Positions 28,972 through 37,819 of a DNA stretch of 64,000 bases are shown in pieces (position 1 is the stretch's first letter; each line of letters begins with the position of its first letter). The stretch lies in assembly GCF_003261175.1 (NCBI RefSeq), contig NZ_QLNP01000067.1, positions 1 to 64,000 on the forward strand. The letters run 5' to 3'. Origin of the DNA: Arthrobacter globiformis. Its GTDB lineage: Bacteria; Actinomycetota; Actinomycetes; Actinomycetales; Micrococcaceae. Both the position numbers and the translations under genes were made by a program. Under the pieces are notes generated by a model, which saw nothing but the letters and a program-made list of their open reading frames with translations, did no database searches and had not been told where the DNA came from.

Positions 28972-31900
28972 TTGAAACCCCAGTTCCCGTCCGGCCCCTC
29001 CACCCGCCGCGCCCTCTACGGACTGGGCCTGCTGGCTGCCCTGAAGGCCCTGTCCCTGGTGCTCATGGGGCAGGCAGTCGCCTCCGTGCTGGCCGGCCTC
29101 ATGACGCAGGACACCGCGTGGGCTGACCAGCTGGGCTGGGGCGCGGCCGGCGTGGTGCTGCGGTCCGTGACGGTCTGGGCGCAGGGCGTCGCCGCAAGGC
29201 GCGCCGCCCTGGGCGTCAAGGAGGAGTTGCGCGCGGAACTCCTGGAGACGGCACTGCGCAACGGCGTCCGGTCCGCAGGCCCTGCCGACGGCGGCCTGGC
29301 GGTACTCGCGACGCGAGGCCTGGATGCGCTGGACAGCTATTACACGCAGTACCTCCCCGCGCTGGTGAACTGTGCGGCCATACCGCTGCTGCTCGGCGCC
29401 CGCATCCTTTTCGCCGACTGGGTCAGCGCGGTGGTGATCGTGCTGACGGTGCCCCTGGTCCCCGTGTTCATGGTGCTGATCGGCCGCTACACGGAGGACA
29501 AGGTGCGGGATGCGCAGGCCGCCCTCTCCCGGCTCTCCGGGCACATGCTCGAACTCGCCAAGGGCCTGCCGGTGCTGGTGGGACTGGGCCGCGCCGCCGC
29601 CCAGCGCCGCTCCCTGGAGGACATCTCGGAGGATTACCGGTCGCGGACTATGGGGACCCTGCGGACGGCGTTCCTCTCCGCGCTCGCCCTGGAACTGATC
29701 GCCACCATCTCCGTCGCCGTGGTGGCGGTGTTCATCGGCGTCCGGCTCGTCCACGGCGACATGGCGCTGGAGGCCGGGCTGCTTGCGCTCATCCTCGCCC
29801 CCGACTGCTACCTCCCGCTCCGGGAACTGGGGACCGCGCACCACGCGAGCGACGACGGCCGGGCCGCCCTTGCCGAAACTACGGCGGTGCTGGAAGCCCC
29901 GGAGCCCCGGCGGCTCGTGCCTGGTGGGGTCCCGGCAGAACCGGGCGGCGTAGAGGCCGCAGATGTGGCGGGCCCGGGCAGCCTGACAGTCCGGGACCTC
30001 ACGGTCAGCTATCCGGGAAGGCAGGGTCCCGCCGTCGGCCCCCTCAGCTTTATGGCGCCGGCCGGACTGGTCACCGCGCTGGACGGCCCCAGCGGGGCGG
30101 GGAAGAGCACGGTGCTGGGCGTTCTCGCGGGAACGGTTGGAAGCGGCGGCGGCACAGCGGTGTCAGGGACGATTTCAGGATTCACTGCCGGCGACGTGGC
30201 CTGGGTGCCGCAGCATCCGGTGATGGTGGCGAACACCGTGGGTGGTGAAGTCCTGCTGTACCTGACGGCGGGAACTCTGGCCGCCGGCACGCCAGTAACC
30301 GATGCAGCCGCCGCCGACGAAGCACAGGCCAGGGGAGTGCTCCGCTGCCTGGCGGCCGTCGGTGCGGACCACCTGGCGGACAAGCATCCAGCCGAACTGA
30401 GCCCGGGCGAGCTGCGACGCGTGGCCCTCGCCCGTGGCCTGGCCCGCATCGAGGCGGGAGCCACGGTATTGCTTCTGGATGAGCCCACGGCCCACCTCGA
30501 CCGGGATTCAGCCAACCGTGTCCACAACGCAATCCGTTCGCTGCGCGGCCGGGCCACCGTCATCCTGGTGGCCCACGACCGCCAGACGAGGGAACTCGCA
30601 GACCACATCGTGCCGCTGTCCGGCCGTGGAGCGCCGGCACCTGCTGCGCCCGCCGTTGAAATCCTGGCCAGCGCCGGCGTGGCAGGTCCCAGCGCCGCTG
30701 TTCCCGGCGCGGCAGCCGACGGCGGGGATGCCTTCTCAGTGGAGGCGGGACTTACGACGCCCGGCGTCCCGGCGGCCGAGGCGCAACCCGGCTCCGGCCA
30801 TGTTGCCGGCATGATTGCCCGGCTGCTCGCGCCCGTCCGCGGACGGTTCGCTGCCTCCGGGTCCGTCGGCGCCCTGGCCGCCCTTTTCGCCGTCGCGCTG
30901 TCCGGACTGTCCGGCTGGCTCATCCTGCGCGCCAGCGAGCAGCCGCCCATCATGTACCTCCTGACCGCCATCGTGGGTGTCCGGTTCTTCGGCATCGGCC
31001 GCGCCGTTCTGCGCTACTGCGAGCGGCTCCTCCTGCACGAAGCCGTGTTTGCGTCACTGACGAAACTTCGCGGGGGGCTCTGGGCATCCCTCAGCCAGCG
31101 GGCACTGTCCTTGCGCCGGTTACTGCAGGGCGGCAACGTGCTGGGCGCCGTTATCGAGGACGTCGACACCGTCCGGGACCTGCTCCCGCGGGTGGTGCTG
31201 CCGCCGGTTACCGCAGTGGCGGTGGCCGCGGCTGCTGCCGGTACGGCGGGCTGGCTGCTTCCCGCGGCGCTCCCGGCGTCGCTCGCCGCTGCCATGGTAA
31301 GCCTGGTGGCCGCCCCGGCCGCGGCACTGCTCGCCGACCGGATGTCGGCGCAGGCCGAACAGCGGTTGCGCTCCGGGGTCCTGCGGCGGGTGGCCGCGGC
31401 ACTCGATGCCAGGGCGGAACTGCACGCGAACGGCGCAAAGCGCCCGGTTCTGGACGGCATCCGTGCGCTGGACCGGGACGCCACCGGCGCAGCCCGGCGT
31501 TCGGCTTGGGCTGAAGGGCTCGGCCAGGCACTGACCGTGGGGGCGTGCGGCGCAGCCGCCCTCTACAGCGCCGTGCTGGCGGCTCCCCAGGTGCTGGCCG
31601 GTTCCCTTCCGGCGACCACTGTTGGCGTCGTCGTCCTTCTGCAGTTGGCGCTCGCCGAACCCTTTGGGGCCATGACGACGGCGGTACGGCAGTTTCCGGC
31701 TTTGCGTGCGGTCCTGCGCCGCATCGGAGAGTCGGGCGTGCTGCAGCCGGGAGACCCCGGCGCTGGCAACAACACCGGGCGGCCCTCCCGGCCCGGCTCG
31801 CGGGAATCCGGGCAGCCGGGCGTTGAACTGGATGGGTTGTCGGCGGCGTGGCCGGGGGGCCGGACTGTCTTCAGTGGCCTGTCGGCCGTGGCTGAGCCCG

Positions 31901-32490
31901 GCCGCTGGCTGGCGGTGACCGGCCCGTCCGGCGCCGGCAAGTCCACGCTGCTCGCGGTGATGCTGGGCTTCCTCCCTGCCCTGGCCGGCCGCATCGCGGT
32001 GACGGGTACCGCGGCGTGGTGCCCCCAGGAGGCGCACCTCTTCGACTCCACGGTGCGCGGGAACCTGCTGCTCGGCAGCCCGCGGCAGGTGCCCGGCGAG
32101 GGGTCTGTGGCGGAGACGGAACAGGCGATGCGCGAAGCGCTCGCGGCGGTTGGACTTGCGCCACTGCTGGCCCGGCTGGAAGACGGACTGGATACCCGCA
32201 TCGGCCCGGGCGGAGCATTCCTCAGCGGCGGCGAACGGCAGCGGCTGGCGGTCGCGCGCACGCTCATGACAAACGCCGACGTGATTCTCCTGGACGAGCC
32301 AACGGCACACCTCGACGCCGAGTCCGGCCGGGCGCTCATTGCGGACCTGCGTGCGGGACTTGCGTCGCGCACCGTGGTGCTGGTGACCCACAACCCGGCT
32401 GACATCAGCCCCGACGATGCACTTTTGGACCTTCGCCCTGAACACCGGCTGGCTGCCTCCGCCGCGATGGCGTCAGGCCGGTCCGTTTGA
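28972..32490 (+). CDS. cydDC: CydD-CydC fusion ABC transporter
   Basis: 1172 aa, about twice the size of CydD or CydC: two complete half-transporters in one chain. Half 1 has membrane helices and an ATPase with Walker A GPSGAGKSTVLG, a signature in LSPGELRRVALARG (variant of LSGGQ) and LLLDEPTAHLD. Half 2 repeats this with GPSGAGKSTLLA, LSGGERQRLAVART and ILLDEPTAHLD. CydDC exports reduced thiols and is needed for bd oxidase maturation. TTG start inferred from position after cydB. The 3' end overlaps the converging metallo-hydrolase gene by 18 bp. Confidence 0.93.
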   Translation: MKPQFPSGPSTRRALYGLGLLAALKALSLVLMGQAVASVLAGLMTQDTAWADQLGWGAAGVVLRSVTVWAQGVAARRAALGVKEELRAELLETALRNGVRSAGPADGGLAVLATRGLDALDSYYTQYLPALVNCAAIPLLLGARILFADWVSAVVIVLTVPLVPVFMVLIGRYTEDKVRDAQAALSRLSGHMLELAKGLPVLVGLGRAAAQRRSLEDISEDYRSRTMGTLRTAFLSALALELIATISVAVVAVFIGVRLVHGDMALEAGLLALILAPDCYLPLRELGTAHHASDDGRAALAETTAVLEAPEPRRLVPGGVPAEPGGVEAADVAGPGSLTVRDLTVSYPGRQGPAVGPLSFMAPAGLVTALDGPSGAGKSTVLGVLAGTVGSGGGTAVSGTISGFTAGDVAWVPQHPVMVANTVGGEVLLYLTAGTLAAGTPVTDAAAADEAQARGVLRCLAAVGADHLADKHPAELSPGELRRVALARGLARIEAGATVLLLDEPTAHLDRDSANRVHNAIRSLRGRATVILVAHDRQTRELADHIVPLSGRGAPAPAAPAVEILASAGVAGPSAAVPGAAADGGDAFSVEAGLTTPGVPAAEAQPGSGHVAGMIARLLAPVRGRFAASGSVGALAALFAVALSGLSGWLILRASEQPPIMYLLTAIVGVRFFGIGRAVLRYCERLLLHEAVFASLTKLRGGLWASLSQRALSLRRLLQGGNVLGAVIEDVDTVRDLLPRVVLPPVTAVAVAAAAAGTAGWLLPAALPASLAAAMVSLVAAPAAALLADRMSAQAEQRLRSGVLRRVAAALDARAELHANGAKRPVLDGIRALDRDATGAARRSAWAEGLGQALTVGACGAAALYSAVLAAPQVLAGSLPATTVGVVVLLQLALAEPFGAMTTAVRQFPALRAVLRRIGESGVLQPGDPGAGNNTGRPSRPGSRESGQPGVELDGLSAAWPGGRTVFSGLSAVAEPGRWLAVTGPSGAGKSTLLAVMLGFLPALAGRIAVTGTAAWCPQEAHLFDSTVRGNLLLGSPRQVPGEGSVAETEQAMREALAAVGLAPLLARLEDGLDTRIGPGGAFLSGGERQRLAVARTLMTNADVILLDEPTAHLDAESGRALIADLRAGLASRTVVLVTHNPADISPDDALLDLRPEHRLAASAAMASGRSV

Positions 32491-33216
32491 CCTTGCGATT
32501 GCAACGGCTTCTTCGATTCCCCCGGCCCAGGGTTCGCCGTGTCCCGGCAGCACAAGGGATGCCCCCGTCTGGGCGAGCTGGCTGAGGGTTTCCAGGTTCT
32601 GGGCGCTGTTGGCGGTGGCAGCTCCTGCCACGATGCGCGGACCTTTCCGGCCTGTGTAGGGATCGAGGGTTACCAGGGCGTCACCGCTGAAGAGAAGGTT
32701 GCGGTCCCGCAGAAACAGGCCGCAGTGCCCGCTGGTGTGGCCGGGGGAGAACACCACTTCAGGGGCACCCGGAACGGGAAGGGCGCCGGTGACGGGCATG
32801 GGTGTCAGGTTGCTGACACCGTGCACACGCAAAGCGCCTGCCTTGACCATGCTGAAAAGTACCGGCAGGCCCGCAGGGTGCGTGAGGGAAAAGATAAAAC
32901 GCGATTTCTCGTGCCTGTATCGGTAGGGATGGCGGGCGATATATGAGTCCCCGGTGTGCACCCACACCGGAACCTGACACTCGGCATTGAGTCGGCTGGC
33001 CAGTCCAAGGTGGTCGAAATGGGCGTGGGTCAGCACCAGCGCCCTGATATCGCCAAGGCCATGCCCCGTTGCCTGGACCGAGCTCCGAAGCGTGTCCCAC
33101 ATGGCAGGCAGACCCGAGTCCACCACTGTGAGACCGTCCTCGCCCTCAACGACGTAAAAGTTGACGAATGCTTCCGAGATGCGATGCACGCCGGCCGCCA
33201 CGGTTGTCAGTGCCAT
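32473..33216 (-). CDS. MBL-fold metallo-hydrolase
   Basis: 247 aa. The metal-binding motif THAHFDHLG and the later GHTSGHCGLFL and LPGHGEPW are those of glyoxalase-II/beta-lactamase-fold hydrolases; the substrate is unknown. ATG at 33214-33216 after GGGAGG. The in-frame extension upstream would cover the zinc-ribbon gene and is rejected. Converges with cydDC with an 18-bp overlap. Confidence 0.88.
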   Translation of the reverse strand: MALTTVAAGVHRISEAFVNFYVVEGEDGLTVVDSGLPAMWDTLRSSVQATGHGLGDIRALVLTHAHFDHLGLASRLNAECQVPVWVHTGDSYIARHPYRYRHEKSRFIFSLTHPAGLPVLFSMVKAGALRVHGVSNLTPMPVTGALPVPGAPEVVFSPGHTSGHCGLFLRDRNLLFSGDALVTLDPYTGRKGPRIVAGAATANSAQNLETLSQLAQTGASLVLPGHGEPWAGGIEEAVAIARSNGPA

Positions 33217-33229
33217 TCCGGATTCCTCC

Positions 33230-33460
33230 CTATCCCACCAGTGCCTGCTTCTCGCGGCCTTTGACCACCGACGTGGCTCCGCAGTTCGAGCAGGTGATCC
33301 GGTAGGAGCGTGAGGTCGTGAAAACCGGGATGAAGAACAGCGTGAACTTGGTGGCGCGCTCCTCCAGGTGATGGTGGGCGAACATGCCGCAGTACCGGCA
33401 GGATGCCGTCCGGCCGGGGAGCAGCTTCTGGACTGTCTTGAACCCGAAGAGTAGAAGCAT
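33230..33460 (-). CDS. Small zinc-ribbon protein
   Basis: 76 aa with two CxxC knuckles (CRYCG, CSNCG) 35 residues apart, flanking a hydrophobic FTLFFIPVF segment. Actinobacterial zinc-ribbon family of unknown role. AAAGG lies upstream of the ATG. 13 nt before the metallo-hydrolase start, probably the same transcript. Confidence 0.8.
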   Translation of the reverse strand: MLLLFGFKTVQKLLPGRTASCRYCGMFAHHHLEERATKFTLFFIPVFTTSRSYRITCSNCGATSVVKGREKQALVG

Positions 33461-33592
33461 GCTGTGCCTTTCAGGGAACGCCGGGGGTAATTGTCCAAGC
33501 CTGATGATGGCACCAGCCTAAGGCTTCCCACGCCGGTGCGTCAGGAGTACAGGCCAGCGTCGGCAGTGATGGCGCGGCCTCTTTCCGGCGGC

Positions 33593-33598
33593 TAGCCT
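33593..33598 (+). promoter_or_regulatory. -10 of leaderless double-GNAT mRNA
   Basis: TAGCCT, exactly 6 nt before the ATG at 33605; no Shine-Dalgarno. Confidence 0.6.
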
Positions 33599-33604
33599 GT
33601 TCCC

Positions 33605-34702
33605 ATGACGCACACGGACGCCTCTGGCCTGACCGCGGACGGCTCACCCGAGCTGCCCGCCGTCGACTTTCCGGCACTGCAATGGCGCAGCGCCGGCCCC
33701 GCGGATTTGGACGCGTGGGCTGCGCTGATCGCCCGGACCGCGGCTGTCGAGGAGCCGGTGTGGTTTGAAAGGCGGGCGGACCTGGAGCAGATCATGGAGT
33801 CCAAGAACAACCCGGTGGGGCCGAACACGGTACTGGGCCTGGACTCCGACGGCGTCCCCCGGGCCTACGCCCGCGTCACCAAGAACAAGGAAGGGGCCAA
33901 GGCGCACGGATTCTGTGCCGTGGACCCGCAGTGGCAGCGCCGCGGGGTGGGCTCAGCCCTGCTGTCCTGGCTGGAAGCGCGGACCAGGCAGCGGTTCGCG
34001 GAAGATGCCGGTGCGGGCCAGGACAGTGCAGGGCCAGACAATGCGGTCCAGGGCACCGCAGGGCCGGACGGCGCGCTTCCAGACAGTGCCGGGCCGGTGC
34101 CACGGCTGCGGCTTTTCACCGAGCAGAAGCAGCAGCACCAGTGCGTCCTCCTGGCGGAGTCCGGGTATGAGGTGGTCCGCTACTACAACGAAATGCACCG
34201 CCTGCTGTCGGCTCCGCTGCCCGAGGTTCCCCTGGACCACGGCCTGGAACTGGTGCCCATGGAACCCGGGCTGAGCGAAGCCCTGCGTTTGGCGCACAAC
34301 CAGGTCTTTGCCGACCACTGGGGCAGCGAACCACGGGACGAGGAGTCATGGGGCTTCGTGGTCAACGACCCCCTGGCCCGGCCCGACCTCAGCGCCGTTG
34401 TGCTGGAGAGCCGCACGGGTGAGATCGCCGGCTACCAGCTGGCCAGCTACGACCCGGACAACACGGTGGCGCGCGGGTTCAGCGAGGGCTATACAGACCT
34501 GCTCGGTGTCCGCCGGGAGTTCCGCGGGCGCGGGATCGCCCAGGCGCTTCTGGCCGACGCCATGCGGCGCTTTGCCGCCGCAGGTTTGGACAAGGCGTCG
34601 CTGGACGTGGATTCCGAGAACCCCACCGGGGCCATGGCGCTCTACCGCAAGATGGGCTACGTCCCGGTCAATACGAGCCTCGCGTGGGACAAGGTCCTTT
34701 AA
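33605..34702 (+). CDS. Tandem-GNAT N-acetyltransferase
   Basis: 365 aa with two GNAT folds, as in mycothiol synthase MshD and related proteins. The N-terminal acetyl-CoA motif is VDPQWQRRGVGSALLSWL; the C-terminal one is RREFRGRGIAQALLADAM, followed by NPTGAMALYRKMGY. Between them, about residues 137-163, is a degenerate repeat DSAGPDNAVQGTAGPDGALP that looks like slippage expansion. Substrate not identifiable; it is not obviously MshD itself. Confidence 0.85.
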   Translation: MTHTDASGLTADGSPELPAVDFPALQWRSAGPADLDAWAALIARTAAVEEPVWFERRADLEQIMESKNNPVGPNTVLGLDSDGVPRAYARVTKNKEGAKAHGFCAVDPQWQRRGVGSALLSWLEARTRQRFAEDAGAGQDSAGPDNAVQGTAGPDGALPDSAGPVPRLRLFTEQKQQHQCVLLAESGYEVVRYYNEMHRLLSAPLPEVPLDHGLELVPMEPGLSEALRLAHNQVFADHWGSEPRDEESWGFVVNDPLARPDLSAVVLESRTGEIAGYQLASYDPDNTVARGFSEGYTDLLGVRREFRGRGIAQALLADAMRRFAAAGLDKASLDVDSENPTGAMALYRKMGYVPVNTSLAWDKVL

Positions 34703-34718
34703 GCCGTACGGACCTGGG

Positions 34719-35237
34719 TCAGCCGTCCACGTCCGCAAGGTGATGGACGACGTCGTGCAGGAAATACTGCGCGAGCGTCAGGACGGTGAACTCCGAGCCG
34801 TTGCTGCGCAGCCCTGTCCGGCCCCACTGCGACTCCTGCACCCTGGCGAAGGACGCCGCCGCCTGCTGGCCCTCCGTGGTGAGCTCGGCGCTGACCACGG
34901 CCGGGTCTGCATTCGCGTAGTCGCCCTCCACCGCCGTCTGGTCTTGGTCCCAGTTCTCAAACTGGGCGTTGTCCTCGGTGAGCATCAGGTTGAGGCGGCG
35001 GTCGAAGAGGCTGAACACATCCCTGACGTGGCAGGCGTACTCCAGCGCGGACCATGTGCTGCTGTCCGGGCGCTCGCTGGCGTCCGGCCGCCGAAGCACG
35101 GCGCGCCACCGCGGCAGCATGTTTTCGACGCTGCCGGGAACTGTCGACGGCGTGACCGTGGACGCGTCGAATCCGCACTGGCTGCAGGGGCGGGACAGGA
35201 CCCAGGTCCAGTCCTTTTCATCCGGGACGATAGGCAT
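34719..35237 (-). CDS. DinB-family protein
   Basis: 172 aa four-helix-bundle protein of the DinB/DfsB/MDMPI type, with metal-binding histidines in EYACHVRDVF and FLHDVVHHLADV. These proteins are often thiol transferases using bacillithiol or mycothiol; substrate unknown. An N-terminal CSQCG pair is unusual. ATG at 35235-35237; leaderless promoter overlaps the parC stop. Confidence 0.82.
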   Translation of the reverse strand: MPIVPDEKDWTWVLSRPCSQCGFDASTVTPSTVPGSVENMLPRWRAVLRRPDASERPDSSTWSALEYACHVRDVFSLFDRRLNLMLTEDNAQFENWDQDQTAVEGDYANADPAVVSAELTTEGQQAAASFARVQESQWGRTGLRSNGSEFTVLTLAQYFLHDVVHHLADVDG

Positions 35238-35243
35238 GGCAGT

Positions 35244-35249
35244 AGTCTA
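35244..35249 (-). promoter_or_regulatory. -10 of leaderless dinB-like mRNA, overlapping the parC stop
   Basis: TAGACT on the minus strand, exactly 6 nt before the ATG. Its first three bases are the parC stop codon TAG. Confidence 0.6.
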
Positions 35250-37763
35250 GGCGGATTCCGGCCAGGCCATGCTCGGGCCGATCACGTCCACCGCCTGCGA
35301 GAGCGGGATGCCCGAACCGTCGCGCCGGCCGTGCTCCTGGGGCAGCGAGCGGGCCACCCCTGCCGACGACGACGCCTTCGCCGGACCGTGGCCGGCCCAG
35401 GCCAGCAGCAGCGTGTCCTCACCCTTCAGGAACCGGTGCGCCCGGACCCCGGCAGTGGCGCGGCCCTTGGCCGGGTATTCGTCAAAGGCCGTCACCTTGG
35501 CAGCCCCGGGGGCGGTGCCCGGCAGGGCTCCTTCCGTGCCGGAAATGGTGACGACGACGGCGGCCTCGTCGCCGGGCGCGACCGCACCGAAGAACACCAC
35601 CTGGTCGCCTGCGGCGAGCTTGATGCCCGCCATGCCCCCGGCCGTCCTGCCCTGCGGGCGGACGACGGCGGCGCTGAACCGCAGCAGCTGTGCCTGCCGC
35701 GTCAGGAACACAAGGTCGTCGTCGTCCGACGCTGCCGGCGCCACACCCACCACGGTGTCCTTGTCCTTCAGCGTGATCACTTCCCAGTCCTCGCGGTTCA
35801 GGGGGTAATCCGGCTGCACCCGCTTCACGACGCCCTGCGCCGTGCCGATCGCCAGCACAACATCAAGCGGGGCGAACGCCACGAGGGTCTCACCCTTCAG
35901 CAGGGTAATGAAGTCCTTGGCCGGAACACCGCCGGCGAGGTTCGGCAGGCCGGAGACCGGCGGCAGAACAGGCATGTCCATCACCTGGATCCGCAGCATG
36001 CGCCCCTGGGACGTGATGGCGGCGATCTCGCCCCGGGCGGATGTCTTGACCACCGAGCGGAACACATCATGCTTGGAACGCGGTCCGGTCTCGGCCAGGC
36101 TGTCCTGGTTGGCGGTCCGGGCAATCTGCCCGGAGGCCGTGAGGATCGCCCAGCACGGGTCGTCCGCGATCTCGAGGGCCAGGGGGGCGGGCTTGCCCTT
36201 GGCCCCTGCCTTTCCTTCCACGGCGGCGGCGCTGGCCACAGTCGGGGACACGGCCTCGGATTCGAGGAGCACCGTCCTTCGCGGGGTGCCGTACTTCTCC
36301 GCGATCTCCGCGAGTTCGCCGGACACCAGTTCCCGCAGCAGCTGATCGGATTCGAGGATGGCCTCCAGCTCGGCGATCTCCCTGCGAAGCTGGTCCTGTT
36401 CCTTTTCAAGCTCGATCCGGCTGTACTTGGTCAGCTGGCGGAGGCGGAGCTCGAGGATGTAGTTCGCCTGGATTTCAGAGAGGTCGTAGATGGACATCAG
36501 CCGTTCGCGCGCCGCGGAGGCCTCGTCCGAGGACCGGATGATCTGTATGACCTCGTCGATGTCCACGATGGCGATGAGGAGGCCCTCCACCAGGTGGAGG
36601 CGGTCCTTCTTCTTGCCGAGCCGGAACACCGTGCGGCGGCGCACCACCGAGATGCGGTGGTCCACGTAGACGGTGAGCAGCTGGAGCAGTCCCAGCGTCT
36701 GCGGCTGCCCGTCCACCAGGGTGACGTTGTTGATCCCGAAGGAATCCTCCATCGGCGAGTAGCGGTAGAGCTGCTGGAGCACGGCGTTGGGGTTGAAACC
36801 GTTCTTCAGCTCGATGACCAGCCGCAGGCCGTGCTTGCGGTCGGTCAGGTCCACGACGTCGCTGATGCCCGCCAGCTTCTTGCTGTTGACCGCATCCTTG
36901 ACCTTCTCGATCACCTTTTCCGGGCCCACCATGTACGGCAGTTCGGTGACCACAAGGCCGGTCCGGCGGGCCGAGAGCTGCTCCACCTCCACCTTGGCGC
37001 GGGTCTTGAAGGAGCCGCGGCCCGTGGCGTAGGCGTCCCGGATTCCGTCCAGGCCCACGATGCGGCCGCCGGTGGGCAGGTCGGGGCCCGGGACGAAGCG
37101 CATGATGTCTTCCAGCGTGGCTTCCGGGTTGGCGATGAGGTGCCGGGCGGCGCCGATGACTTCCACGAGGTTGTGCGGTGCCATGTTCGTGGCCATGCCC
37201 ACCGCGATGCCGGTGGTGCCGTTCACCAGCAGGTTGGGGAACGCGGCGGGCAGGACCTCCGGCTGGGTGAGCTGGTTGTCGTAGTTGGGGACGAAGTCCA
37301 CCACGTCCTCGTCGAGGTGGTCCGTCATGGTGAGCGCTGCCGCCGCCAGGCGGGCCTCGGTGTACCGCGGCGCCGCGGGGCCGTCGTCGAGCGAGCCGAA
37401 GTTACCATGGCCGTCGATCAAGGGGAGCCGGAGCGAGAAGTCCTGGGCCATGCGGACCATGGCGTCATAGATGGCGGTGTCGCCGTGCGGGTGGAGCTTG
37501 CCCATGACCTCGCCCACCACGCGGGCGCTCTTGACATGGCCCCGGTCCGGACGGAGGCCCATGTCGCTCATCATGTAGAGGATGCGGCGCTGGACGGGCT
37601 TCAGGCCGTCCCGGGCGTCGGGCAGGGCCCGGGAGTAGATGACCGAGTACGCGTACTCCAGGAAGGAGCCTTCCATCTCGGAAGTCACGTCGATATCAAC
37701 GATGTTTTCGGTGTAGTCCTGGACTGATTCCCCTGCGGGGGTGCGTGTTTGGCGGCGTGCCAT
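35247..37763 (-). CDS. parC: DNA topoisomerase IV subunit A (GyrA-type)
   Basis: 838 aa breakage-reunion subunit. It begins with the canonical [18 protein letters not shown]-like region, quinolone-pocket segment [17 protein letters not shown], catalytic tyrosine in APRYTEARL, a long coiled-coil tower region and a C-terminal six-blade DNA-wrapping domain. Partner of the parE product encoded 11 kb upstream on the other strand. Divergent from the GNAT/ligase gene. Confidence 0.88.
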   Translation of the reverse strand: MARRQTRTPAGESVQDYTENIVDIDVTSEMEGSFLEYAYSVIYSRALPDARDGLKPVQRRILYMMSDMGLRPDRGHVKSARVVGEVMGKLHPHGDTAIYDAMVRMAQDFSLRLPLIDGHGNFGSLDDGPAAPRYTEARLAAAALTMTDHLDEDVVDFVPNYDNQLTQPEVLPAAFPNLLVNGTTGIAVGMATNMAPHNLVEVIGAARHLIANPEATLEDIMRFVPGPDLPTGGRIVGLDGIRDAYATGRGSFKTRAKVEVEQLSARRTGLVVTELPYMVGPEKVIEKVKDAVNSKKLAGISDVVDLTDRKHGLRLVIELKNGFNPNAVLQQLYRYSPMEDSFGINNVTLVDGQPQTLGLLQLLTVYVDHRISVVRRRTVFRLGKKKDRLHLVEGLLIAIVDIDEVIQIIRSSDEASAARERLMSIYDLSEIQANYILELRLRQLTKYSRIELEKEQDQLRREIAELEAILESDQLLRELVSGELAEIAEKYGTPRRTVLLESEAVSPTVASAAAVEGKAGAKGKPAPLALEIADDPCWAILTASGQIARTANQDSLAETGPRSKHDVFRSVVKTSARGEIAAITSQGRMLRIQVMDMPVLPPVSGLPNLAGGVPAKDFITLLKGETLVAFAPLDVVLAIGTAQGVVKRVQPDYPLNREDWEVITLKDKDTVVGVAPAASDDDDLVFLTRQAQLLRFSAAVVRPQGRTAGGMAGIKLAAGDQVVFFGAVAPGDEAAVVVTISGTEGALPGTAPGAAKVTAFDEYPAKGRATAGVRAHRFLKGEDTLLLAWAGHGPAKASSSAGVARSLPQEHGRRDGSGIPLSQAVDVIGPSMAWPESA

Positions 37764-37798
37764 GGGGCTGGTGGATCCTTTTTGGGGTGCACTTCGGG

Positions 37799-37819
37799 AG
37801 GTTTAGCTAGGCTAAGCCT
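37799..37819. promoter_or_regulatory. Operator-like dyad over the patA -10 and start
   Basis: AGGTTTAGC-TAG-GCTAAGCCT: 8 of 9 arm bases pair. It ends on the base before the ATG and covers the -10 TAGGCT. Confidence 0.5.
37808..37813 (+). promoter_or_regulatory. -10 of leaderless GNAT/ligase mRNA
   Basis: TAGGCT, exactly 6 nt before the ATG at 37820; no Shine-Dalgarno. Confidence 0.65.
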
